A DNA stretch of 64,000 bases. Source: Halobacillus andaensis (GTDB lineage Bacteria; Bacillota; Bacilli; Bacillales; Halobacillaceae). Location: assembly GCF_014636475.1 (NCBI RefSeq), contig NZ_BMEL01000001.1, positions 868,001-932,000 on the forward strand. Direction: 5' to 3'. The notes beneath the pieces were generated by a model that saw only the letters and a list, made by a program, of their open reading frames with translations, had not been told where the DNA came from and ran no database searches. This document shows positions 32,419 to 42,205 of the stretch, piece after piece. The position numbers were made by a program, and so were the translations under genes. Position 1 is the stretch's first letter. Every line of letters starts with the position of its first letter.

Positions 32419-34431
32419 TTAATCTAAATCACTAAATACGTTTTTCACTCTTGGAACAACTTCTCCGCTTCCATCTTCGACATCCTCGATCATCATAGAA
32501 ACGATTAAGTCTTCTGACTCAGTATCCCAGGCAATAAACCAACCGTTTTCTTGAGCGTCTTCATCGTCTAACGATTGTTTTAGTTCCGCTGTGCCTGTTT
32601 TACCGGCTAAATTCAAATCATTCATTTGTGGTTCATAAGCCGACCCTTCAGAGTCATCTACAACAGCTTGCAGATTTTCTGTAAGTAAAGAAGCCGTTTC
32701 TTCACTTATTACGTTTTCTTTCCAAACCTGACCCGTTTCTTCATCCGAACGTAACGTAGGCTGCATCAGGTCTCCATTCGTTATAAACGGTGTATATGAA
32801 ACAGCAAGGTGAAGCGAACTCATTTGAACTTGACCTTGTCCATAACCTGTATCTGCCAGCAGAGGTTCACTATCAAACTCTTCTCCATTTATAATTTGAG
32901 AAGCAGCAATTGGATAAGAAAATGGAAGATCTTCAGAAAAGCCGAATTCCTCCGCTTCCTCAAGAAAGTTTTCTCCACCAATATCTAAAATTGTGCGGGC
33001 GAAATAAATGTTATCCGACCTCACGAGGGCATCTCTTAGGTTTACATTGTTATCGACATTTGCTCCATCGACTCTTGTAACCGAATAGTCTCCCCACCCG
33101 TCTTTTGTATAGGACTTACCATCAATCGTCATGTCTTCGTTCGGGTCAATGTTGTTCGTCTCAAGACCGATGGCTGCTGTGATCGGTTTAAATGTTGACC
33201 CAGGAGAATAATTACTCCTAAATTTATTCGATAAAGGGGATCCCTCTTGTTCCTGGAGTTCGGTTCTTCGCTCACTGCTCATTCCTAATACAAACTCATT
33301 CGGATCATACGCCGGCGAACTGACCAATGCCTTAACTTCTCCTGTGACAGGGTCTAATGCTGAAGAAGATCCCGGCTCGCCCTCCATGTTGTCGTAAATT
33401 GTCTCCTGAACTTTTTTATCAATAGTAAGCTCTACATCTTCCCCGTCTGTCGCTTCATTTTCAGCCAGCACTTCTTTTTCATTATCATCTTCATCGACAA
33501 TCGTAACTTTCCCACCAGCTTGTCCCCGTAAATCTTCTTCTAAGAGACTCTCTAAACCGGTTTGACCGATTTGATCTGAAGCCGTATAGCCATCGTCGCT
33601 CATTTCTTCCAGCTGTTCGCCTGTAATATCATCTACGTAGCCAATGATGTGAGCAGTTGCTTCTTCTGCTGGATAAACACGAGAATTGGTTTCTTGAAAC
33701 TGAGTTCCCGTTAATTCTCTGATTTCTTCAATCCGCTCCTCATCATTATCTGAGACCGCGCCGACTGGTACAAAGGAAGAAGATTGAACCCAGGATTGAT
33801 CAAGCTGAGAATCGATATACTCGACGGAAAGATCCAATATGTCTGCGAGATCTTCTTTCACCTTTTCTTCATCCTCTAATCTTTCAGGTACAATGCCTAC
33901 TTGTTGAATCACTCCATTTTCTGCTAATGGATCCCCATTCGCATCTAATATCTCTCCTCTTTCAGCAGGGATGGATTGAGCATTTACTTTATCTCCTTCC
34001 TCCATTCCCGCAAAGATCATCGAAGGATTCCAGTCAACCGCCCACGTATCCTCCTCGTCTCCTTCTTCATAGACAAGTTCGGCCTGATGAGAAAATTCCA
34101 GAGCACCCGCTAAGGTTTCCATACTGACGTCATAGTCGTAAGCCGGGGTGTCTTCCTCATTGAAATCCTGTTCTTCTTCAGGTGCTTCATATGTAATCGA
34201 AAGATTGTTCATATTGATACCTTCATAAATCGTAGAGTATCTTTCTTCAAACTCCTCTTGGCTAATCGAGTCTTTAGACTCCTCGCTCAGTAAATCATAC
34301 ATCTCTCCAAATTCTTCATTTTCCCATGCTTCCATATAGTCTTCTACCGTAGTCTCAGGACTGGGTTTATCTGAACAGCCGATCAGCAAGAGAAAAGAAG
34401 AAATGAGGAAACCATTCCTTAATTTTTTCAT
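32419..34431 (-). CDS. pbpC: Class B penicillin-binding protein, PBP3/MecA-like lipoprotein
   Basis: A 670-residue transpeptidase that cross-links peptidoglycan outside the membrane. The N-terminus has a lipoprotein signal (LLLIGC), then an NTF2-like MecA_N domain (about 30-145), a dimerisation domain and the transpeptidase domain with SPGSTFKP, SDN in VRSDNIYF and KTGT in LAGKTGTAELK. This architecture is that of B. subtilis PBP3 and of low-affinity PBP2a. The protein is extremely rich in Asp and Glu, as expected for an exported protein of a halophile. It ends in a terminator just before the rsgA leader. Confidence 0.9.
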   Translation of the reverse strand: MKKLRNGFLISSFLLLIGCSDKPSPETTVEDYMEAWENEEFGEMYDLLSEESKDSISQEEFEERYSTIYEGINMNNLSITYEAPEEEQDFNEEDTPAYDYDVSMETLAGALEFSHQAELVYEEGDEEDTWAVDWNPSMIFAGMEEGDKVNAQSIPAERGEILDANGDPLAENGVIQQVGIVPERLEDEEKVKEDLADILDLSVEYIDSQLDQSWVQSSSFVPVGAVSDNDEERIEEIRELTGTQFQETNSRVYPAEEATAHIIGYVDDITGEQLEEMSDDGYTASDQIGQTGLESLLEEDLRGQAGGKVTIVDEDDNEKEVLAENEATDGEDVELTIDKKVQETIYDNMEGEPGSSSALDPVTGEVKALVSSPAYDPNEFVLGMSSERRTELQEQEGSPLSNKFRSNYSPGSTFKPITAAIGLETNNIDPNEDMTIDGKSYTKDGWGDYSVTRVDGANVDNNVNLRDALVRSDNIYFARTILDIGGENFLEEAEEFGFSEDLPFSYPIAASQIINGEEFDSEPLLADTGYGQGQVQMSSLHLAVSYTPFITNGDLMQPTLRSDEETGQVWKENVISEETASLLTENLQAVVDDSEGSAYEPQMNDLNLAGKTGTAELKQSLDDEDAQENGWFIAWDTESEDLIVSMMIEDVEDGSGEVVPRVKNVFSDLD

Positions 34432-34545
34432 GTTCGCAAAAGCCTCCTAACTTTTCCTTTTTCAACGTTAGCCCTTATTATATCAGACTTAATCCTTATA
34501 AAAAGAGTTTTGACTTACGGCTAAACAAAATAAAAAAGCAGAATA

Positions 34546-34899
34546 TCAGGCATTTGAGCCATCTACTCTCCTTTCGATAAACATGCACACATCTCCAATT
34601 GTTGAAAACCTGTCAAACTCTTGATCTGCGGGGAGTGTCTCTTTTAAGTCAATATCGATATTCCAATATTGAATTAACTCTTCAAAAGCAGTAAAAAAGG
34701 AGGTGTGATCCCCTTTAAACAAATCATAGAGGGACGTATCAGTAGTAATATACTCGAGAGGATTATCATAATACACAACACTATGACGCTGAACATACGT
34801 AACAGTGGACAAGAAAATCTCATAAACAATATTCTCTTTCGTTACTTTTTTCATTTCTTTTTTGGATTTGAATTGGTCAAAGTCGAATACATCTGCCAT
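34546..34899 (-). CDS. Hypothetical acidic protein (117 aa)
   Basis: I do not recognise this family. The start at 34899 (MADVFDFDQFKSKKEMKK) follows GGGGTGGGGG; a longer frame to 34932 has no better site. It appears soluble and mostly helical, with a Lys-rich N-terminal stretch and an acidic middle (ELIQYWNIDIDLKETLPADQ). No membrane segment or motif is seen. It lies alone, upstream of the PBP gene and divergent from the nitroreductase. Confidence 0.55.
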   Translation of the reverse strand: MADVFDFDQFKSKKEMKKVTKENIVYEIFLSTVTYVQRHSVVYYDNPLEYITTDTSLYDLFKGDHTSFFTAFEELIQYWNIDIDLKETLPADQEFDRFSTIGDVCMFIERRVDGSNA

Positions 34900-35071
34900 T
34901 TCCCCCACCCCTTTTCTTTCTCTTTTCATCAATTTCTCGTTATAATAATAATTCTACCTCAATCGACAGAAACCCTTTAAAGCGATAAAAAATTATTAAA
35001 AGGTTAAGAGAAGATTTTTGAAAGAATGATGTGTTATTCTATCAACGAAATGACCGAAGGGAGTGCTTTGA

Positions 35072-35809
35072 ATGAATCAAACCATCGATACACTGCTCAA
35101 CCACCGCAGTATTCGTCAATTTAAAAATACGAAACTAACAGATGAGCAGCTTGACTACATTATTCGCTCAGCACAGCAGGCCTCGACCTCCAGTTACATG
35201 ATGGCGTATACCATTATAGGTATAACAGATGCAGAAAAAAAAGCAGCTTTGGCTGAAGTGAGCGGTCAACCATACGTTAAAGACAATGGTCACCTTCTTG
35301 TATTTTGTGCGGACTTACATCGTCAAACTCACTCCGCAACAAGTGAAGACTATAACCAGATGGTCGACAACCTTGAAAATAGTGAACATTTCCTCGTATC
35401 TGCGATTGATGCTGCATTAGCTGCCCAGAACGCTGCGATTGCTGCAGAGTCAATGGGGTTGGGTATTTGCTACTTAGGAAGCTTACGGAATCATCTCGAA
35501 CGAGTCGATGAACTGCTCGCTTTACCAACTCACGTGATTCCCTTATTTGGTATGGCGATTGGAGAACCCGCCCACCAGCCCGAACGTAAGCCGCGATTGC
35601 CAAAGTCTGCTATTTATTTTGAAAATGAATATCAGCCTCATGATGATGCTATTCAGACGTTTGATGATCAGATTGCGGAATATTATCAATCCAGATCCTC
35701 AAATAACCGGAGTGATACGTGGACTGATCAAATGCATCGACGTTTTAAAAAGACGATGCGCATGGACGTAACTGACCTTGTTCAGAAAAAAGGATTCAAT
35801 AAACGGTAA
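35072..35809 (+). CDS. NADPH-dependent nitroreductase/FMN reductase (NfrA1/NfsA type)
   Basis: A 245-residue flavoprotein colinear with B. subtilis NfrA1. FMN-binding residues are in LLNHRSIRQF near the N-terminus and the AQQASTSSYMM segment; the middle has DAALAAQNAAIAAESMGLGICYLG, quoted here as AIAAESMGLGICYLG; the C-terminus has SDTWTDQMHRRF and KGFNKR as in the Bacillus protein. It should reduce flavins, nitro compounds or quinones with NADPH. GAAGGGAG precedes the ATG. The sirtuin gene follows after 21 bases, so both may be cotranscribed. Confidence 0.88.
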   Translation: MNQTIDTLLNHRSIRQFKNTKLTDEQLDYIIRSAQQASTSSYMMAYTIIGITDAEKKAALAEVSGQPYVKDNGHLLVFCADLHRQTHSATSEDYNQMVDNLENSEHFLVSAIDAALAAQNAAIAAESMGLGICYLGSLRNHLERVDELLALPTHVIPLFGMAIGEPAHQPERKPRLPKSAIYFENEYQPHDDAIQTFDDQIAEYYQSRSSNNRSDTWTDQMHRRFKKTMRMDVTDLVQKKGFNKR

Positions 35810-35830
35810 AGAAAGTCTGGTGTTTTCTAC

Positions 35831-36580
35831 ATGAAGAACCAATTGAAGCAGACGGCTGAGCAGCTTGCTCAGGCTCGTCACGTTGTTGTCTTAACAGGAG
35901 CAGGTGTTTCTACAGCCAGCGGCATTCCTGATTTTCGATCAAACGAAGGATTATGGGCACAAGACTTTAAAAGAGAAGATTATATGTCTGTTGATTATTA
36001 TAATTTTGATCCAGTCGATTTTTGGATAAAATATAAAGAAATCTTTCGCCTTAAGCTATTACAACAATATGAACCAAACGTGGTGCATCATTTTCTTAAG
36101 CAACTAGAAACAAAAGGTCGCCGCATCTCAATTATTACGCAAAATGTGGATGGCTTGCACGCCCAAGTGAACAGCTCTAGAGTAGTAGAGTATCACGGCT
36201 CATTAAATAAAGCGACTTGCCCTCATTGCCAAGAAGCTTACACGATGGAATATGTTCTTGCCAATGATACTCCGCAATGCAAGGAGTGTAACACCGTTTT
36301 AAAACCAAACGTTGTTCTATTTGGTGATTTGATCACAGCCCATGACGAAGCAGAAGCTCTAATCGATGAAGCTGATTTCTTACTTGTACTAGGCACCTCT
36401 TTGCAAGTCACACCTTTTAGCTTTTTGCCCGAATATGCATCAAGTCGAAACATCGCTTCTACGCTTATTAATAAAGAAGCAACGATAAAAGATCGTGTAT
36501 TTGATCAAGTCATTCTTGGAGATTTAAGCGAACTGATTCCAAAATTGCAAACCGAGTTAAAAAACGTGTCTTCTTTTTAG
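35831..36580 (+). CDS. NAD-dependent protein deacylase, Sir2 family
   Basis: A 249-residue sirtuin. NAD contacts are in LTGAGVSTASGIPDFRS and ITQNVDGLH, the catalytic histidine in VEYHGSL, the zinc knuckle in CPHCQEAY...CKECN, and the ribose loop in LVLGTSLQVTPF. It removes acyl groups from protein lysines using NAD. The nearest characterised relative is B. subtilis SrtN. The upstream ribosome site is weak (GAAAG with a long spacer), which may reflect coupling to the nitroreductase gene. A terminator lies at its stop codon. Confidence 0.92.
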   Translation: MKNQLKQTAEQLAQARHVVVLTGAGVSTASGIPDFRSNEGLWAQDFKREDYMSVDYYNFDPVDFWIKYKEIFRLKLLQQYEPNVVHHFLKQLETKGRRISIITQNVDGLHAQVNSSRVVEYHGSLNKATCPHCQEAYTMEYVLANDTPQCKECNTVLKPNVVLFGDLITAHDEAEALIDEADFLLVLGTSLQVTPFSFLPEYASSRNIASTLINKEATIKDRVFDQVILGDLSELIPKLQTELKNVSSF

Positions 36581-36595
36581 GAGTCACGTTTTTTT
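36559..36595 (+). terminator. Terminator at the end of the sirtuin gene
   Basis: AAAAACGTG and CACGTTTTT pair with a 19-base inner loop and end in a T run; the stem includes the last codons. Confidence 0.65.
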
Positions 36596-36691
36596 ATTGG
36601 AATGAGTGATTAATTTTTAATTTGATATTCTTCTCTAATGATCTTATTTCCCCTTTTCATAGTCGCAGCACCCACTTGGTGCACACCAGAA

Positions 36692-36717
36692 GGTTAAACA
36701 CCCTTCCAACAGGGTAG
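36692..36717 (+). promoter_or_regulatory. Sigma-B-type promoter of the GS69-like gene
   Basis: GGTTAA (36692-36697) and GGGTAG (36712-36717) are spaced 14. Each agrees at five of six positions with the general stress consensus GTTTAA-N12-14-GGGTAT. The gene downstream is the homolog of a known sigma-B-controlled stress protein, which supports the call. Confidence 0.6.
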
Positions 36718-36753
36718 ACTCCTTATGAATCTATTTATGATGGAGGTATTTTA

Positions 36754-37749
36754 GTGGAACATATAAATGTAAGTCAGTCTGATTTAACAGCTAGCCGCAT
36801 TGGTCTTGGGACATGGGCCATTGGAGGCTGGATGTGGGGTGGAACCGATGAGAAGCAATCCATAGAAACGATCCATGCCGCTCTTAATAAAGGCATTAAT
36901 TTAATTGATACAGCCCCTGTTTATGGGTTCGGTGAATCCGAAGAAATCGTGGGTAAAGCTGTTCAGCAGTATGGAAAGCGTGAGGATATTATTTTAGCAA
37001 CAAAGGTAGCTTTAGATTGGCAAAATGAACAGCCTTTCCGTAATGGAACGAAAGAACGAATTCACCAAGAAGTCGAAGATTCTCTTAAACGACTTCAAAC
37101 CGATTACATTGATGTCTATCAAGTCCATTGGCCGGATCCGCTGACACCCCTTCATGAAACAGCAGAAGCCCTGCAATACTTGTATAAACAAGGAAAAATT
37201 AGAGCGATTGGGGTCAGCAACTTCTCACCAGAACAAATGGATGTTTTCAGAGAAGCAGCTCCCATTCACACACTGCAGCCGCCGTATAATTTATTTGAGC
37301 GAGATATAGAGGAAGACATTCTCCCTTATACCCAAAAGCATGACATTACGACCATCTCATACGGTTCTCTATGTCGTGGTCTTCTCTCTGGTAAAATGAC
37401 GAAGGATCGTTCCTTTGAAGGAGATGACCTTCGAAACAATGATCCTAAGTTCCAGCAGCCGCGATTTGCACAATATTTAAATGCTGTAGACGAACTAGAC
37501 CAACTAGCGAAAGACCGTTTTAATAAGAGAGTCATTCATTTAGCCATTAAATGGGTATTGCAGCAGCCTGGTTCTGGCATTGCCCTGATGGGGGGAAGAC
37601 GCCCAGATCAATTAGATCCAGTAGATGAGGTCAGCGATTTCACCATTGATAAAGATACGATGAAAGAGATCGATTCAATTTTAGAAAAAAACATTAAAGA
37701 TCCAGTTGGTCCCGAATTTATGGCTCCTCCTACAAAACAAGATCTATAA
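36754..37749 (+). CDS. yhdN: Aldo/keto reductase, general stress protein 69 (YhdN) type
   Basis: A 331-residue TIM-barrel reductase colinear with B. subtilis YhdN/GS69. The catalytic tetrad can be placed at Asp in NLIDTAPVYGFGESE, Tyr in VYGFG, Lys in LATKVALDW and His in VYQVHWPDPL; NADPH contacts include GVSNFSPEQMD and the C-terminal RRPDQLDP. The end VGPEFMAPPTKQ is nearly the same as in B. subtilis. GGAGGT lies six bases before the GTG start. Together with the upstream sigma-B-like promoter it looks like a general stress gene. Confidence 0.9.
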   Translation: MEHINVSQSDLTASRIGLGTWAIGGWMWGGTDEKQSIETIHAALNKGINLIDTAPVYGFGESEEIVGKAVQQYGKREDIILATKVALDWQNEQPFRNGTKERIHQEVEDSLKRLQTDYIDVYQVHWPDPLTPLHETAEALQYLYKQGKIRAIGVSNFSPEQMDVFREAAPIHTLQPPYNLFERDIEEDILPYTQKHDITTISYGSLCRGLLSGKMTKDRSFEGDDLRNNDPKFQQPRFAQYLNAVDELDQLAKDRFNKRVIHLAIKWVLQQPGSGIALMGGRRPDQLDPVDEVSDFTIDKDTMKEIDSILEKNIKDPVGPEFMAPPTKQDL

Positions 37750-37846
37750 TCGTTGTATGCCCGAGCTTTTTCTAAAGTTCGGGCATCTATTTTTGGTAAA
37801 ATAAAACTAGTCGTACGTATGACGTATGAGATAGGAGGCTGATCGT

Positions 37847-38332
37847 GTGGATTTTATCCTATGGATAGTCATTGTACTTTTGTTTCTTGCCAGCTTTGCC
37901 AGTTTAATCTTTCCCATTATTCCGGGTCCTCTAGTTTTATGGCTCGGCTTTCTCGCCTATCATTTTTTCATTAATAATGCCGGCCTTAGTCTTATATTTT
38001 GGATAGCTATGATTTTATTAACCATTTTGTTGATTGTATCTGATATCATTGCCAATAGTTATTTTGTGAAGAAATATGGCGGCAGTAAATGGGGAGAACG
38101 AGCGGCAGCGGTCGGAGTTATTGCAGGTTCATTTATCATTCCTCCGTTTGGAATTATCCTCGTACCCTTTGTCATTGTCTTAATTGTCGAGCTTCTGCAA
38201 AAAAGATCGGCTGAAGAGGCTGGAAAAGCAGCTCTAGGCTCTTTATTTGGATTCTTAAGCGGCAGTGTTGCGAAAGTTTTGATTCAATTATTTATGATTG
38301 CTTGGTTCTTAGTAGAAGTTTGGATATCATAA
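37847..38332 (+). CDS. DUF456 family membrane protein
   Basis: A 161-residue protein with about four hydrophobic segments. The family signature is visible as FPIIPGPLVLWLGFLAY near residue 25, the SDIIANSYFVKKYGGSKWG loop and the glycine-rich helix-loop GVIAGSFIIPPFGIILVPF. DUF456 proteins are small membrane proteins of unknown role. AGGAGG lies seven bases before the GTG start. It stands alone and ends in a strong terminator shared with the convergent formate dehydrogenase unit. Confidence 0.85.
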   Translation: MDFILWIVIVLLFLASFASLIFPIIPGPLVLWLGFLAYHFFINNAGLSLIFWIAMILLTILLIVSDIIANSYFVKKYGGSKWGERAAAVGVIAGSFIIPPFGIILVPFVIVLIVELLQKRSAEEAGKAALGSLFGFLSGSVAKVLIQLFMIAWFLVEVWIS

Positions 38333-38372
38333 TAAAAAAGGCGCTTCCCTTCAATGGAAAGCGCCTTTTTTA
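38333..38372. terminator. Bidirectional terminator between DUF456 and DUF1641 genes
   Basis: AAAAGGCGCTTCC pairs with GGAAAGCGCCTTTT across a short loop, with A and T runs on both flanks. Confidence 0.85.
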
Positions 38373-38840
38373 CTATTGTCGTCCCATTCCTTTTAAGAAC
38401 TGCATCATCATCGTAATGCTGCGGTTAATTTCAGGGTCTTTCAGGGCCTTAGCCAAATCAAAAATGGTCGTTTTTTGATCTACAGCTGTATCATTCATTT
38501 CTTTAATGCCTTCATTCAGACGATTGGTTGTCTCTCGCACGGTTTTGACATCTAAGTCTCCCAACATAAACACAATTTCAGGGAGATTCTCAAGCAATTG
38601 TGCATATTGATCTTTGCTAATCTCATCCACCACATATTTTAAAGCCTTTTTCTTTGAATGAGAAAACGCATAAGCTGTATCTAATGTTCCTACTTCATCT
38701 AATGCGCTTAATAGCTCAATTCCTTTTAAAATAGCTTCTTTATTTTCAGTTACAGCCTCTCTTACTTCTTGTAAATCGCGTTCCTGCTGCTCTTCTTTAG
38801 AAATTTCTAACCTTTTAATATTTGTGATTGATTTAGCCAT
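38373..38840 (-). CDS. yjgD: DUF1641 protein, formate dehydrogenase partner (YjgD/YrhD-like)
   Basis: A 155-residue, mostly helical soluble protein. The DUF1641 core is seen in [21 protein letters not shown], quoted as [15 protein letters not shown], and in the C-terminal [20 protein letters not shown]. In Bacillus such genes directly follow the large formate dehydrogenase gene (yjgC-yjgD, yrhE-yrhD). Here its start overlaps the fdh stop by eight bases, which points to translational coupling and a shared task, probably assembly or electron transfer. The exact role is unknown. Confidence 0.85.
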   Translation of the reverse strand: MAKSITNIKRLEISKEEQQERDLQEVREAVTENKEAILKGIELLSALDEVGTLDTAYAFSHSKKKALKYVVDEISKDQYAQLLENLPEIVFMLGDLDVKTVRETTNRLNEGIKEMNDTAVDQKTTIFDLAKALKDPEINRSITMMMQFLKGMGRQ

Positions 38841-41784
38841 CTTTATTCACCTGATCCCCTGGGAATACATAATCATTACGCTCCCACTTATTTTCAACAT
38901 TTACGCTAATTTGCGGTACAGGATTTCCTCGGCGGTGATTATTTGGCGGAATCGGAGATTTACCCTCTTTTCTCATAACCTCCATACGTACAGCAATCTC
39001 TTTATATGCCGGCGTATTGGTATCTTTATCCACTCGATTATCGGTAAGGAAGTTAACAGCCGACTTCCCATTTGCGCTCATAGGAATAAATAATTCTTTT
39101 CCTCTTACACGGTCAGTCACGGTAACGACCCCTGTCGCTTCTCCGGCTTCGGAAATCAGTTTCACTTCTGCACCTTCGCGAATATCTCTTTCCGTTGCAA
39201 GCTCAGGAGAGACTTCCACAAACGGATTAGGTGTATTCCGAGCGATCCCTTCCACTTTATAAGTCATATTACCTTCATGGAAATGTTCAAGAAGCCGGCC
39301 ATTATTCACATGAAGATCGTACTTCTCTGAAGTGTCGTACTCTAATTCAAATTCTAATGGATAGAACCTGGCCTTGCCGTCTTCAAATGGGAAGCCTTCT
39401 TGGAAAAGAAGAGGTTCGTCTGTGCCATCTTCATGCACCGGCCATTGTAATGAATGGTATCCTTCTAAGCGTTCATAAGACACGCCGGCAAATAATGGAG
39501 CTAAACTAGCTGCTTCCGCCATAATTTCAGATGGGTGCTCATAGTTCCAGGCTCCTCCCATTTCTTGCGCAATAAGCTGAAGGATTTTCCAGTCAGGCTT
39601 TGCTCCTGGAAGGGGGTCAAGTGATTTGTATAAACGCTGGATGCGACGCTCCGTATTTGTAAATGTTCCTTCTTTTTCTAAACTCGGTGCTGCTGGTAAC
39701 ACTACATCTGCGTATTCAGCAGTTTTTGTCAAAAATAAATCTTGAACAATAAACAAATCAAGCTTTTCAAATGCATCCGTCACATAGTTAATATTGGCAT
39801 CTACAATGCCCGTGTCCTCTCCTATTACATACATGGCACTTAAGTTGCCTGCATGAATGGCTTCAATCATTTGGTGATTGTCTTTTCCTGGCTCTTTAGG
39901 AATCGTGCAGTTCCAGGCTTGTTCATAGCGAGCTCGAACTTCATCATCTGTCGTTTCTTCATAGCCCGGGAAGAAGTTCGGCATGCTGCCAAAGTCACTG
40001 CAGCCTTGTACATTATTGTGGCCGCGCAATGGATAGGCTCCACAGCCTTCTCTACGATAATTACCTGTAAGAAGCAATAAATTGGATATGGCTGTACTCG
40101 TATCACTGCCGCGCATGTGCTGCGTCACACCCATTGCCCAGCAAATTGAAACCTTATCTGCTTTTGCAATTTCTTCTGCTACTTCAATTAACTCTTGTTT
40201 TGGTATGCCAGTTAATTCAGAAGCATATTCCATTGTGTAAGGTTCAAGACTTTCGCGATACGCGTCAAATTCGTTAACCCATTCTTCGATGAAGTTTTTA
40301 TCTTCTAACCCTTGATCAAGAATATATTTTGATACTGCTGAAAGCCAAACCAAATCTGAACCGGATTTAGGCTGATAAAAACGGTCCGCTCGTGTAGCCA
40401 TTTCATGCTTACGTAAGTCAAAGACGAATAGCTTTTGACCAAATAGTTTCTGAGATCGTTTAATACGGGAAGCAAGAACAGGATGAGACTCTGCCGTATT
40501 CGAACCAATCGTTAGGACTAAATTCGCTTTAGCGATATCATCAATTGACCCCGAATCACCGCCATGGCCAACTGTTCGGAATAATCCTTTAGTCGCCGGG
40601 GATTGACAGTAACGTGAGCAGTTGTCTACATTGTTCGTACCAATGATTTGGCGAGAAAGTTTCTGCATCAGATATGATTCTTCGTTTGTTGCTTTGGAAG
40701 AAGAGATGAAACCTAAATCATCAGAACCTCTTTTCTCTTTAATTTCAGTCATTCGTTTTGCTACATAGGAAATGGCTTCATCCCATTCCACCTCATGGAA
40801 CGTGTCATCACGACGAATTAGAGGTTTAGTTAAACGTTTCTCGCTATTGACATAATCCCAACCAAACTTCCCTTTCACACACGTAGAGATTCCATTTGCC
40901 GGTGATTCTGCATTTGGTTCTACTTTTAGAATATGGCGGTCTTTTGTCCATACATCAAATGAACAGCCTACCCCACAATAAGTACAAACTGTTTTCGTTT
41001 TCTTAATACGTTCTTCACGCATCGCAGCTTCAGAATCAGATACTGCAAATAACGGTCCATAACCCGTCTCTACTTTCTTCGTTAGTTCGATCATCGACTT
41101 TAGCAGACCCGGTTCCTGATCCGTTAAGAAGCCAGCTTCTCCTTCCATCCCTTTTTCCATCATCGCATTACATGGGCATACCGTTGAACATTGCCCGCAA
41201 TTTACACAAGATGACTGATCAATCGGCACGTCATTATCCCAAATGACACGGGGCTGCTGACGTTCCCAGTCAATCGTCAATGTTTCATTCACTTGAACGT
41301 CCTGGCACACTTCTACACAACGGCCGCATAAAATACACTGATCCGGGTCATATCGGTAAAATGCACCAGAATCGTCACGGTTGTATGGCTTTTCCTGGAA
41401 GGGACGAGACTGATGTTCTAATCCAAACTCCGCCATCGTATTATGGATTTCACAATCACCATTATTGTAATCACAAACGGTGCAATACAGCTCGTGATTT
41501 TCTAATATACGATCTAGAGCTTCTTTTTGAGCCATTTGTACTTGTGGAAGCTCCGTTTGCACTTTCATACCTGCTTCTACTTTTAACCCGCAAGCTCTCT
41601 GCATTTCGCCATTCACTTGAACGACACAAGTGTCACAGGTTTGAATCGGACCTAGTGATTCGTTATAACAAATTTGTGGTACATTTTCACCTGAGGAATT
41701 AATAAGATCCAGCAAATTTTGTCCTGGATCAGCTAAAAATTCCTTTCCATTTATCGTTACTACGGTGTGGTCTCTCTCTAGCAA
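38833..41784 (-). CDS. Formate dehydrogenase alpha subunit (molybdenum, Cys type)
   Basis: A 983-residue multi-domain enzyme that oxidises formate. In order: a 2Fe-2S domain (CYNESLG...CDTCVVQ...CGL), a His/Cys segment ([15 protein letters not shown]), two 4Fe-4S ferredoxin motifs ([11 protein letters not shown] and [11 protein letters not shown]), a further cluster (CTYCGVGC) and the molybdopterin domain, where the molybdenum ligand is the cysteine in SRYCQSPA. The C-terminal MopB domain ends near RRGNPVPQ. It is soluble, like B. subtilis YjgC/YrhE. The start is TTG at 41784, seven bases after GGAGGGG. moaA and moeA in this window would supply its cofactor. Confidence 0.92.
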   Translation of the reverse strand: MLERDHTVVTINGKEFLADPGQNLLDLINSSGENVPQICYNESLGPIQTCDTCVVQVNGEMQRACGLKVEAGMKVQTELPQVQMAQKEALDRILENHELYCTVCDYNNGDCEIHNTMAEFGLEHQSRPFQEKPYNRDDSGAFYRYDPDQCILCGRCVEVCQDVQVNETLTIDWERQQPRVIWDNDVPIDQSSCVNCGQCSTVCPCNAMMEKGMEGEAGFLTDQEPGLLKSMIELTKKVETGYGPLFAVSDSEAAMREERIKKTKTVCTYCGVGCSFDVWTKDRHILKVEPNAESPANGISTCVKGKFGWDYVNSEKRLTKPLIRRDDTFHEVEWDEAISYVAKRMTEIKEKRGSDDLGFISSSKATNEESYLMQKLSRQIIGTNNVDNCSRYCQSPATKGLFRTVGHGGDSGSIDDIAKANLVLTIGSNTAESHPVLASRIKRSQKLFGQKLFVFDLRKHEMATRADRFYQPKSGSDLVWLSAVSKYILDQGLEDKNFIEEWVNEFDAYRESLEPYTMEYASELTGIPKQELIEVAEEIAKADKVSICWAMGVTQHMRGSDTSTAISNLLLLTGNYRREGCGAYPLRGHNNVQGCSDFGSMPNFFPGYEETTDDEVRARYEQAWNCTIPKEPGKDNHQMIEAIHAGNLSAMYVIGEDTGIVDANINYVTDAFEKLDLFIVQDLFLTKTAEYADVVLPAAPSLEKEGTFTNTERRIQRLYKSLDPLPGAKPDWKILQLIAQEMGGAWNYEHPSEIMAEAASLAPLFAGVSYERLEGYHSLQWPVHEDGTDEPLLFQEGFPFEDGKARFYPLEFELEYDTSEKYDLHVNNGRLLEHFHEGNMTYKVEGIARNTPNPFVEVSPELATERDIREGAEVKLISEAGEATGVVTVTDRVRGKELFIPMSANGKSAVNFLTDNRVDKDTNTPAYKEIAVRMEVMRKEGKSPIPPNNHRRGNPVPQISVNVENKWERNDYVFPGDQVNKDG

Positions 41785-42164
41785 AAATAACCCCTCCTAA
41801 TGAATCTCTCTTCTTCACGCAGCTTGTTGATCACTCACTCTTCGTGCTGGTAAACTCTTCGGTTGTGCGGTGCTCAAAATAGTAAAATGCTTTTAACGAC
41901 GCTCTTTATGGAACGCTTTCATAAAGCATTGAAAATAATGAATGACTTGCTCATGAAAAGGTCCAGCTCGTTACGTAACAAGAACCTAACGATAGGTATT
42001 TAATAAAATAGGCTCCTGAGATGCTGATTTATGTAAGCTAAGCCTTATTTTTGTTGATGTGCACAGACAATTTTATCTTTTTCGTCATATGCCCCCTTAT
42101 TTTTCAGATATAGTAACATTTAACCTTTTTTTCAATTCATCAAACATCATTACTTGATCACAAT
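41785..42164. other. Upstream region of the formate dehydrogenase gene
   Basis: About 380 bases without a credible gene. On the minus strand I see short palindromes (GTTACGTAAC near 41970; CCTA/TAGG near 41990) and a repeated TTTATG-AAAGCGTTCC stretch near 41925, but no molybdenum cofactor riboswitch pattern and no clear -35/-10 pair. A long 5' leader or regulator site is possible. Confidence 0.35.
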
Positions 42165-42203
42165 AAAAAAACTTACAGTCTACTTTTAGACTGTAAGTTT
42201 TTT
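42165..42203 (-). terminator. Chemoreceptor gene terminator
   Basis: AAAACTTACAGTCTA pairs with TAGACTGTAAGTTTT around a short loop, with T runs on both flanks. Confidence 0.88.
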
Positions 42204-42205
42204 TA

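Noticed and set aside
41785-42164. Molybdenum cofactor riboswitch before formate dehydrogenase
   Set aside because: I looked for the conserved stems and found only short unrelated palindromes.
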